Assembly (NCBI RefSeq): GCF_029633865.1
Contig: NC_079221.1
Span: 4,254,409-4,318,408 of the forward strand
DNA length: 64,000 nt
Reading direction: 5' to 3'
From: Lampris incognitus
Taxonomy: Eukaryota > Chordata > Actinopteri > Lampriformes > Lampridae
A program made the position numbers and the translations under genes. Within the stretch, counting starts at the first letter, position 1. The number at the start of each line of letters is the position of its first letter. A model generated the notes under the pieces. It did not search any database. It was not told the origin of the DNA and saw only the letters and a list, made by a program, of their open reading frames with translations. Shown piece after piece: positions 56,468 through 64,000 of the stretch.

Positions 56468-56524
56468 CTGGGGATGCTGAATAGAGAGCCCTTCAATAGG
56501 GACATTGTTGGTATTTGCCTCATT
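56468..56524 (-). CDS. stk39: STK39 exon: linker before the CCT domain
   Basis: A 57-bp, phase 0-0 exon encodes NEANTNNVPIEGLSIQHPQ between acceptor CTCCTAG and donor GTGAGG. It occupies the place of the mammalian IQSLSVHDSQ region. The linker is poorly conserved in the family, so this assignment rests mainly on position, splice sites and the shared L-S-(I/V)-(Q/H) core. Confidence 0.82.
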
Positions 56525-56951
56525 CTAGGAGGGGGAAGAAAAAAATTAGATGCATAACTGTGCAAGTGCTACAGCAGCGTTGGTAAATATCAAATCAACA
56601 CTCCTCTACCCAGGAAAACACAGCAAAGTCAATACAAAACAATCAATGAGAAACAATTTGTCTCTGGCTCTATTAAAGCAAATAAAAAACTGCTGCAGGG
56701 ACCGGTTTAATATCCATAAAACAGAGGAAGTGAGGGTAGCCAAGCAAACACGGCTTATAATAGATTTCATGATTCTTACAAAAGACGTTGCCCAAGAAGG
56801 CAGGATGATAGCATTTCCAATGGGGTCTCACTGCCAAGTTATTAAATTAAACAAACACACCGGAGACATCTTTAAGCCTCGCTGACAAACAAAAATACAA
56901 ACAATTTCGATTGCGTGTCGAAATGTTTATGTAACAAAAGAGCTAACTTAC

Positions 56952-56981
56952 GTCTTTGGTCTCCTCTCTCAACCTTCGTGA
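56952..56981 (-). CDS. stk39: STK39 30-nt micro-exon
   Basis: It encodes exactly ten residues, SRRLREETKD, between acceptor CTCCAG and donor GTAAGT, phase 0 on both sides. It corresponds to the SRRVKEEN segment of mammalian SPAK as I recall it. It is too short to be found as a reading frame; splice signals, phase and protein similarity support it together. Confidence 0.88.
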
Positions 56982-57106
56982 CTGGAGGGAAATATTAAGC
57001 ACATGTAAGTTTATATTGTTAGTCTAAAACACAAACAAATTTTTTTGCTTGGCCTCCCAAGAGGGAATGAAAATTTTTATCTATGTAATTATGTCTCTAT
57101 ATCTAA

Positions 57107-57162
57107 TCCCTGTATGTATGTATGTATGTATGTATGTATGTATGTATGTAGTATGTATGTAT
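57107..57162. repeat. (TATG)n microsatellite, left part
   Basis: About 13 units of gtat/tatg with one interruption (57149-57152), directly left of a hAT-like MITE; the right part is at 57784-57812. Confidence 0.95.
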
Positions 57163-57781
57163 CAGTGGCAGCTGGCCAGTAAAGGGCGCTGGGACACCGT
57201 CCCCTTCAAATATCAAGAGTTGAAAATCTACTTTAACATGCTAAATATTATTTAGCCGTTTCATGCAAATAATTACGAAATAAAAATGTTTTTCAGTCTG
57301 TGGGCGCCTGTCAGCAGCATTAAATATTGGTTCCAAATGGTATTTGGTTGATTTCTGTCTGAATACAGATACTTCCTGGGTGAGGGGCGCCAGCCAAACG
57401 AGACCTTATGTAAGCCCTCAAACTTGTGGCGAGCAGGTGACCTGAGGCTGCTGTCTGATTGGTTTCTTCAGATTTTCCAGGGGGCACAGTTCTGTGCGCC
57501 CCAGACACTCCCACGTTTATTGGCAGCGAATTGGTATTGTTTTAATGTTTTTTAATCTAATGTGATTGGACAATTCTCGTGGCTGTCAATCATGTTCACA
57601 CCGGTGTGAACATGATTGACTCAACTGTCAATCATCCACCGTCTATGAACCCTGATAAAATCTTTAGGCTACATTATCCTTCTGAATACCTCTTTGATTG
57701 TGTGGATATTAAAGCAGCCGTCAGGTGTACCAAGGTAAATTGTGCCCCCCCCCCCAAATTTTTTAGCACCAGCTGCTACTG
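57163..57781. mobile_element. hAT-like MITE (619 bp) inserted in a (TATG)n array
   Basis: It starts CAGTGGCAGCTGG and ends, inverted, CAGTAGCAGCTGG. The inner flank has a C-run and aaattttttagcacc at the right. (TATG)n lies directly on both sides, so the element split a microsatellite. A perfect palindrome lies in its middle (57585-57620). Confidence 0.65.
57585..57620. repeat. Perfect 36-bp palindrome without spacer
   Basis: Each half is GTCAATCATGTTCACACC and its exact complement; all 18 base pairs match around the central CCGG at 57601-57604. Pairing stops at 57584/57621. Confidence 0.95.
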
Positions 57782-57783
57782 GA

Positions 57784-57812
57784 ATGTATGTATGTATGTA
57801 TGTATGTATGCA
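57784..57812. repeat. (TATG)n microsatellite, right part
   Basis: About seven units directly right of the MITE. Confidence 0.95.
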
Positions 57813-58430
57813 TCTCTCTCTCGCCATATAAGCCAACTAACACAGTAAATGTCAACTATTCTAGGTCAATCTTTCCATTTGTTGCATCGTTGCTTTGAGA
57901 AGCCTAATTAATTAACTGAGGAAGACATTCAGGTTGGCTTTCTTTATCAAAGGACTCTCAGATCTGTGATCATAGATATCTACTTCCATTCCAACATCAG
58001 CTCCATGCTGCCATCTTCAAGCCCATTACAACTATCTCATGACTTGTGACAGAGACGACCCATCTGCTATCACAGATATCCTCACTGTTCAGGTAGAGAG
58101 GGGAGGTATAGGGGCAAAGACAAGGGGGGAAGCAACATAGCAATACCACTCTACAGGTTGAATGTTGCATGCATCACTAATGAGCAACACCTCAATCTGA
58201 AGTCGGACACAAAATAACTGCTTGGGACATTTTGTCATAATAAGAATGGGTGTAAATCAAACTACTGTAAAGATAAAAACTTGAAAAAATATCCAGAAAT
58301 AATGTCTATTGAACATTTCTCATCACTGTTATGGTTATATTCCCTTTGTATGTGATTATGCTGTCATCATGTGGGCACATATCAGGTGTTGGACATTAAT
58401 GAGCCTGGTCTGAATATTGGTCTCACCCAC
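57813..58430. other. STK39 intron, unassigned
   Basis: Nothing recognised. Confidence 0.45.
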
Positions 58431-58553
58431 CCTGCCCTGATACACCGCAGCCTTGCCCTCTTCACTGCCCTCGTCCAGCTCATCATCGCTCCATTCCCAG
58501 TCTCCGTCCTCCATCTTGTGCAGGTGGCCACTAGAGCCCGGGACTCTCCTCAC
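58431..58553 (-). CDS. stk39: STK39 (SPAK) exon: S-motif and acidic linker
   Basis: This 123-bp exon is the most 5' STK39 exon found. It encodes 41 residues beginning [13 protein letters not shown], then [13 protein letters not shown], then [11 protein letters not shown]. This is the PF1/S-motif region of the Ste20-family kinase SPAK, just after the kinase domain. The serine in VPGSSG is the site phosphorylated by WNK kinases (Ser373 in human numbering, from memory). SPAK phosphorylates SLC12 cation-chloride cotransporters downstream of WNK. The acceptor is GTCCAG and the donor GG|GTGGGT, both phase 0, joining cleanly to SRRLREETKD in the next exon. The motifs fit STK39 better than its paralogue OXSR1. 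Confidence 0.95.
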
Positions 58554-58786
58554 CTGGACCACAACATATACGCAACACACAGAATGTTAAACTCAACTTT
58601 GTTTTATTGTTAAAGGATAACTCCTTTTTTCTACAACCTGGGTCTTATTTTCGTAGTTTTTAACATCACACATACCAGTTATGACAAGATTTTACGCACT
58701 GGATTCATTGTGGACATTTTCAATTCAATCCAGTTATCTAAACCATGTATTTGGAAGTGAAAATTAAAGTGCCAAGTTAAAAAATA

Positions 58787-58872
58787 TCCATCCATCCATT
58801 ATCTGAACCGCTTATCCTGCTTTCAGGGTCGCGGGAGCCTATCCCAGCAGGCACTGTGCAGCAGGCAGGGAA
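58787..58872 (-). mobile_element. Family A SINE, 3'-end fragment
   Basis: Only the tail and the ctgctttcagggtcgcggga segment are present. Confidence 0.8.
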
Positions 58873-58917
58873 TAATTACCTAAAATATTCAATATTACTG
58901 TAACCTGTTATTTTCTT

Positions 58918-58990
58918 GCCCGGTGCGTGATTCGATACGGGGTGTACTGCACCACAAGGCGACATCACTAACCGCTCGGCTAAAGGGGCT
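58918..58990 (-). mobile_element. tRNA-like SINE head, third family
   Basis: agcccctttagccgagcggt ... tatcgaatcacgcaccggg on the minus strand, related to 39.56-39.63 kb (shared ggtgcagtaca). It lies between a family A fragment and a family B copy. Confidence 0.5.
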
Positions 58991-58995
58991 TATAT

Positions 58996-59309
58996 TTTTT
59001 TTCCCCTTTCCAATTTTCCCCCCTTTTTCTCCCCAATTTGAATCCGGCCAATTACCCAGCTCCTCTTGAGCCGTCCCGTTCGCTGCTCCACCTCCCCTCC
59101 GCCGATCCGGGATCGGGGGCGCCCCGACCGACCAGAGGAAGCAATAGTGCAGCGACCAGGACACATACCCACATCCGGCTTCCCACCCGCAGGCACGGCC
59201 AATTGTGTCCGTAGGGACGCCCGACCAAGCCGGAGGCAACACGGGGATTCGAACCGGCGATCCCGCGTTGGTAGGCAACGGAACAGACCGCTACGCCACC
59301 CGGGCGCCT
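58996..59309 (-). mobile_element. Family B SINE with internal deletion
   Basis: As at 43.5 kb, the middle is missing: gccgatccgggat joins cgggggcgccccgaccgacc. Head ctacgccacccgggcgcc is intact. Confidence 0.87.
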
Positions 59310-59478
59310 GGGGTTAACGGGTCTTATTAGTAGTTTACATTACCAATGGGTAAACCGCATGGCCAAACTACTTCCTGGTTCAGCTTGCAGGAATGACCAG
59401 CCTCTAGTAGTATTAACCATAGATTGACTACCTGGCCAGCGCAGATGACAAATCATAGATAAAGGGAAACGCAGTCTA

Positions 59479-60409
59479 ATTAAGGGCCGTTTCCACGGCA
59501 ACGTTTTCAACATAAAACGGTCAAGTATTGTTGCATATTGGCCGGTTCGTTCACACGACAGCGGTGTTTTGGGGACCTGAAAACGCGAACTTTTGAAACC
59601 AAGTCCCGGAGCGACGTCTTTCGAAAACGCAACTCCAGCGTCGCCGCGTAAACCAGCAAAACCGCTTCCGGCGAAAACGGTGACGTCACGGCCCCACTTC
59701 GCACATGCGTATTACGTTTTCAGTCAAATAGCCATGCGCGCGTAAGAGGACAACATATTCAACTAAGTGTTATAAAATCTTGTTTCAGTTTCATAGAGTA
59801 ACTAATTTAATGAAGATTTGAGGTTTGTTTGGTTTTTTTGGGGGGGGGGGGGTAGCGTAAATAATAGTCTGAGCCACTCCATACCAGCTGGTGGCGGTAG
59901 TGCACAAATTCGTTGTTTGCCAGCCGCCAATAAACACAAAGAATAAGACAACACCCACAACATTAACAATGGCGGATTACCCATTGGCTGTTATCCCTGC
60001 CAAGTTTAATAACGCGCGGACTTTGACTGGCTTGAGTCCCAATCAACGTTTTCCTGAAATTGTCACGCTTTATAGTTCAGGGTCACTCGGAATAACAACT
60101 CCACTTCATCGTCCGTTCAGACAAAACGATCTGTTTTCAAGCGTACACTCGTCAACCGTCTGTTCACTCAACGCTCCGCGAGGAAAGCGTTTGTGCGCAG
60201 GCGCACGGTCCACCGGAAGAGCTCTCTACTACAAAGTTCACCGCCAACTACTGGCCTGGCATGCACACTACAGCGTTTTCAGTCGTTTTTTGCGGATCCG
60301 TGTGCATGCGGATCGTATTCAAAACGATCTCGTCTGAACGCGGAACTTTTTTAAAACGCAAAGGAAAAACGTTTCCGTTTTTAGCAAGACCGCTGTCGTA
60401 TAAGGCACT
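59479..60409. mobile_element. Probable nonautonomous DNA transposon with aaaacg-rich ends
   Basis: Both ends contain many aaaacg/cgtttt motifs in inverse arrangement: left ggccgtttccacggcaacg and acacgacagcggtgtttt, right gaccgctgtcgtataaggc and gaaaaacgtttccg. The centre has a G-run at 59839-59851 and a CpG-rich part with atggcgga at 59970. No protein was recognised. Confidence 0.5.
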
Positions 60410-60700
60410 AGGTTGTTTTTTGTTGTTGTTGTTGCTGAAAGGACAGGTTTGAGGCTTTTTTGTTTGCCCCATAAAACGCTGTTGTAAAGTTGTGTCCAGC
60501 GGTGGTCCCGTTTCCAAATTCTCCAAAATACAACTGGTGAGTAAAATATCACAACCAATATGCACGATGGCAAAAGCTATAAGAATAAGACACGGGGTTG
60601 CAAAAAACAGAAGTCTCCATTGATAGCGAGTGAATTGAGCTGTAGCAATATGTTTTTCCATTAGCCAAAGTCACACTAAAGGAACAATAGAGGCATACTG

Positions 60701-61058
60701 GTAGTGCTGTGCAACATAGAAGATATTATCACAATAATCATGGGGAATTTTTACACGATATCACATGACAACATCTGCTTTCACATGCAAGAATACCATG
60801 TTTCAGAACCCAACCGAGGTTCCTCCCATTTAACTGTTTGGTCATATAAAGTATAATATAAAACCAAAACTAGTTTTCAAATAATACGCTATCAAATATT
60901 TCATACCTCATTTTGTGAGAAATCTTTGGTAGCAGATTCTCTATCATTAATTTAGACAAACAAAATGGTGTATCACGACATGAAAATATCAGAATTACAT
61001 CCTGATACAGTACCACTGAAAGACCATAAACGACAATATTGAATTATCGCCCAGCCCT
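60701..61058. mobile_element. MITE with tagtgctgtgcaa / tagggctgggcga ends
   Basis: The left end TAGTGCTGTGCAACAT and inverted right end TAGGGCTGGGCGATAA are related, with ATAT/TATC-rich interior. Typical of small hAT-type elements in fish. The flanking 8-mers do not match. Confidence 0.55.
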
Positions 61059-62442
61059 ACATGGTGATCAGAAACATATTTTTGGTGCTGAATGGTAGCG
61101 ATCATCATTATTACCTCAGTGATGCGCAGGTGACCTACACAAAAGCTCAGTATTGCGATATATAAAGCAGTATACCATACCAGTAGTAGGCCCAGCGTGG
61201 ATACAGCACAGTGCAATGGAAAAACTCATTGACAGTCAATTGGAGAGACAACACAAGTAAAACACTCAGTGTGATGTGAGCCTAGTTAAACACTGATATT
61301 AATCTTAAAATGCGACTAGTATTGGATTAACAGTTTTAAGCAGATAAGTATGGTAGAGTCAGCAGTAAAGCCCGTGATTCTTAAGATTTCTCCAGATTAC
61401 GGTGTGAGACAGTTCAACAAAGCCAGCTGTAGAGGGACGTGGCCAGCATGATGACAGGGAAGATAGCACACAAAGCTGTATAAGCCACAAACACTGGGGT
61501 CATTTGAAGAGCCCCGGCTCTAGACTAGGGTGAACGTAAAGAAGCACTACCCTTCTGGTGGTGTCAGGTTCTCTCTCTGAACCCGACACGGAGCCCAGGC
61601 TCCCCCAGCTCTGCTCAGGCTCCTTGAGCAAAACAAACATTCATCAGCTCCCTCGGGGGCCAAAAGCTGTACATTGCATTTTTGCACACAATACAGAAAC
61701 ACACGCATATGCGCGCACGCACACACACACACACACACACGCACACACACATGTGCAAGAAAACACACAATACCCCAGCAATATAGAAAAGGCAGAACAA
61801 ATATTAGGATAATACACAGCACTTAAATTTGTTTAACAGAACCAATGAAACATGTGGCACCAAGACAACAACAGCAACAGCTGGTGTTAACAATTACAGA
61901 TGAGAAGATAGCTGTTCATCCAGGTAAAACACCCTGCATTTGGAGATTTCAGAAAATGTCCATGCCGCTTACAATCAATATTCTATCATCATCTCTGTAC
62001 TTTGCCACAAATTAGATCTAAAAGCCACAAATATGAACTGCGTTTTCCAGCTTTCCATTATACTACAGATCAATGCGAGCTGCTCACCAAGTTCACTGTC
62101 AGATGCTCCATATCTAGCCTTTGTCTGACACCACCTACACTTCTCCCCGTCGGCAGCTCCACTGTGAGTCACGGGGTGCCCTCTGCTGGACATTCAGCCA
62201 ATATTTTTCTGGGGTGCAGAAAAATCTCAGCCTCTTTTTGTGATTTCACAATAATCAACAACAGCGCGCGGGTCCTCATTGTGTTCAATGCCTCACACTT
62301 TGTATGTACGTGAGCAGGGGCGCTTCTAGGCACAGGCAACCTTGGCGGCCGCACAGGGCACCAACTGCAAGGGGGACGCCAACTGCCCCACCCCCTCCCC
62401 AAAAAACAAACAAGCATATATTTTGGGGGCAGTTTGATCTAT
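61059..62442. other. Upstream STK39 intron (inferred), unassigned
   Basis: It contains the (CA)n at 61719. I searched by eye for the preceding STK39 exon (end of the kinase domain) and did not find it. Confidence 0.4.
61719..61752. repeat. (CA)n microsatellite
   Basis: CA units with two CG steps, preceded by catatgcgcgcacgc. Confidence 0.93.
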
Positions 62443-62452
62443 ATGTATTTTT

Positions 62453-62818
62453 ATCCATCCATTATCTAAACCACTTATCCTACGCAGGGTTGCGGGGATG
62501 CTGGAGCCTATCCCAGCAGTCATTGGGCGGCAGGTGGGGAGACACCCTGGACAGGCCGCCAGGCCGTCACAGGGCCCACACACACACCCAAACACACATA
62601 TTCACACCTAGGGACAATTTTGTACGGCCAATTCACCTGACCTACATGTCTTTGGACTGTGGGAGGAAACCGGAGCACCCGGCGGAAACCCACGCAGACA
62701 CGGGGAGAACATGCAAACTCCACACAGAGGACGACCCGGGACGACCCCAAGGTTGGACTACCCAAGGGCTCGAACCCGGGACCTTCTTGCTGTGAGGCGA
62801 CCGTACTAACCGCTGCCC
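62453..62818 (-). mobile_element. Family A SINE, full length
   Basis: Exact 10-bp duplication ATGTATTTTT at 62443-62452 and 62819-62828. Tail at left, head cut slightly short (ccgtactaaccgctgccc). Confidence 0.92.
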
Positions 62819-62828
62819 ATGTATTTTT

Positions 62829-63599
62829 AATGATTATAAAAATAAAATGAATAATAGATGCTTTAAGACTTATTTGTTATGAGTGAGACGATGATGAAAG
62901 AAATGCACCTATTGTTAAATATTTGATTGCATATTGGTAAATATTTTCTTATTTTTCCATTTATTTGATTTTATATTTTTCAATTATTTATTTTATAACT
63001 GCACATAATATATTGAGTCTTTTTTGTTTAATTTTTTTGCACACCTTCTGTTGCACTTTTATTTTTTTCGTGTTTCTAACTGTAAAATTAAAGCGTTATT
63101 CCCCCCCCCCCCCCGAAGATGGTGCTTTTTTGGGGGGGGAGGGTCTCGCCCAGGGCACCAGAATGGCCAGAAATACCACTGTGCGTAAGTTCTGCAACCA
63201 TTAGCATCCCTATGTCCAGTCTTCTTCATACTCCTTCCTTTATGTTTTCTTCCATGCCAACTTTTCTTCTTTCATTTCATCCTTATTTTCCTTCACATCA
63301 ATTCATTTAATTCTTCTTTAATTTCCTTCCTTCTGCAAATAGACTATTCATCTGATTTGATTTGGTTGGTCAATACTGATGAGAGTATATCTTCCTGATC
63401 TTCCACTGACATATAATCAAGCCCTGTTTAAACAGAATATGAATGTTTTAATCATGTTTGGCAACAAATCTCTTCTTCTAATCCTTTGAGGTTAATGTGC
63501 ATCATATCACATTGCTTCCACCATGGTATTTAAGGATAACAAGGTGCAGAAAAACCTGTCCGTCATTTTAACAGCATAGATTTCTTTATCCTTTCTTTT
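62829..63599. other. Unassigned, AT-rich
   Basis: C-run at 63100-63114 and G-run at 63130-63138; nothing coding recognised. Confidence 0.45.
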
Positions 63600-64000
63600 T
63601 TTTGGGGGGGGGGGGTTCGAGACCCCAACTGTATCTGGCCGATTACCTCACTCTTCCGAGCCGTCCCAGTCACTGCTCCACCCCCTCTGCTGATCCGGGG
63701 AGGGCTGCAGACTACCACATGCCTCCTCCCATACATGTGGAGTCACCAGCCTCTTCTTTTCACCTGACAGTGAGGAGCTTCACCAGGTAGACGTAGCACG
63801 TGGGAGGATCACACTATTCCCCCCAGTTCCCCCTCCCCCCCGAACAGGCGCCCCGACTGACCAGAGAGGCGCTAGTGCAGTGACCAGGACACATACCCAC
63901 ATCTGGCTCCCCCCCGCAGACAGGGCCAATTGTGTCTGTAGGGACGCCCGACCAAGCCGGCGGTAGCACTGGGATTTGATCCAGCGATCCCCATGTTGGT
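63600..64000 (-). mobile_element. Family B SINE, running off the window
   Basis: T/G-run, ccaactgtatctggccga, body, and most of the head up to ccatgttggt at the last base. Confidence 0.88.

Noticed and set aside
59891-60337. A 148-codon plus-strand frame
   Set aside because: It lies within an aaaacg-rich DNA-transposon-like region and shows no domain; probably chance.

Overview
The window is nuclear DNA of a ray-finned (teleost) fish. It holds the complete coding exon of a vertebrate beta-1,3-galactosyltransferase (B3GALT1, plus strand, 23.2-24.2 kb). It also holds the last eight coding exons of the kinase gene STK39/SPAK (minus strand, 58.55 down to 30.43 kb), separated by introns full of transposable elements. 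The two genes converge tail to tail about 6.2 kb apart. From memory the mammalian B3GALT1-STK39 neighbourhood has the same arrangement, so this looks like conserved synteny.

Layout. 1-15 kb is repeat-dominated: SINEs, a palindromic minisatellite, an inverted pair of Harbinger-like elements that each encode a SANT/MADF-type DNA-binding domain (4.7-6.65 kb), a 0.76-kb CT-rich array, and a 1.3-kb hAT transposon relic with an exact 8-bp target-site duplication (10.2-11.5 kb). 14.9-15.4 kb is a CpG-rich stretch that looks like a promoter. 15.7-16.35 kb is a fold-back element whose ends each carry two small hairpins. 16.9-19.6 kb (minus) carries three phase-compatible exons of a SWIM-zinc-finger, MULE-transposase-like protein. 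Its last exon contains about 59 copies of an 18-bp repeat, and a SINE cuts the 5' side. 23-24.3 kb is B3GALT1. 25-30 kb is repeats and the probable STK39 3' UTR. 30.4-58.6 kb is STK39, with a decayed L2/Rex1-like LINE (33.2-38.5 kb) in its last intron. 58.6-64 kb is further intron or 5' STK39 sequence with SINEs and DNA-transposon remnants. The kinase-domain exons were not found and probably lie beyond the right edge.

Two tRNA-derived SINE families dominate. Family A has a head with the B-box GGTTCGAGCCC, an internal (TG)n tract and a GGATGGATGG tail. Family B has a head with GGTTCGAATCC, is about 400-440 bp long and ends in a C- or T-rich/A-rich tail. Many copies retain target-site duplications of 8-15 bp, so their boundaries are exact. 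Family names here are descriptive; no database was searched.

No operon, CRISPR array, rRNA or functional tRNA gene was seen. The genes do not form a pathway together: B3GALT1 is a Golgi glycosyltransferase and STK39 a cytoplasmic regulator of chloride cotransporters. The most unusual items are the repeat-bearing SWIM gene, the nested Harbinger palindrome, the hairpin-ended fold-back element, the 41-kb inverted repeat with a SINE in its loop, and a perfect 36-bp palindrome inside a DNA transposon that splits a (TATG)n microsatellite.
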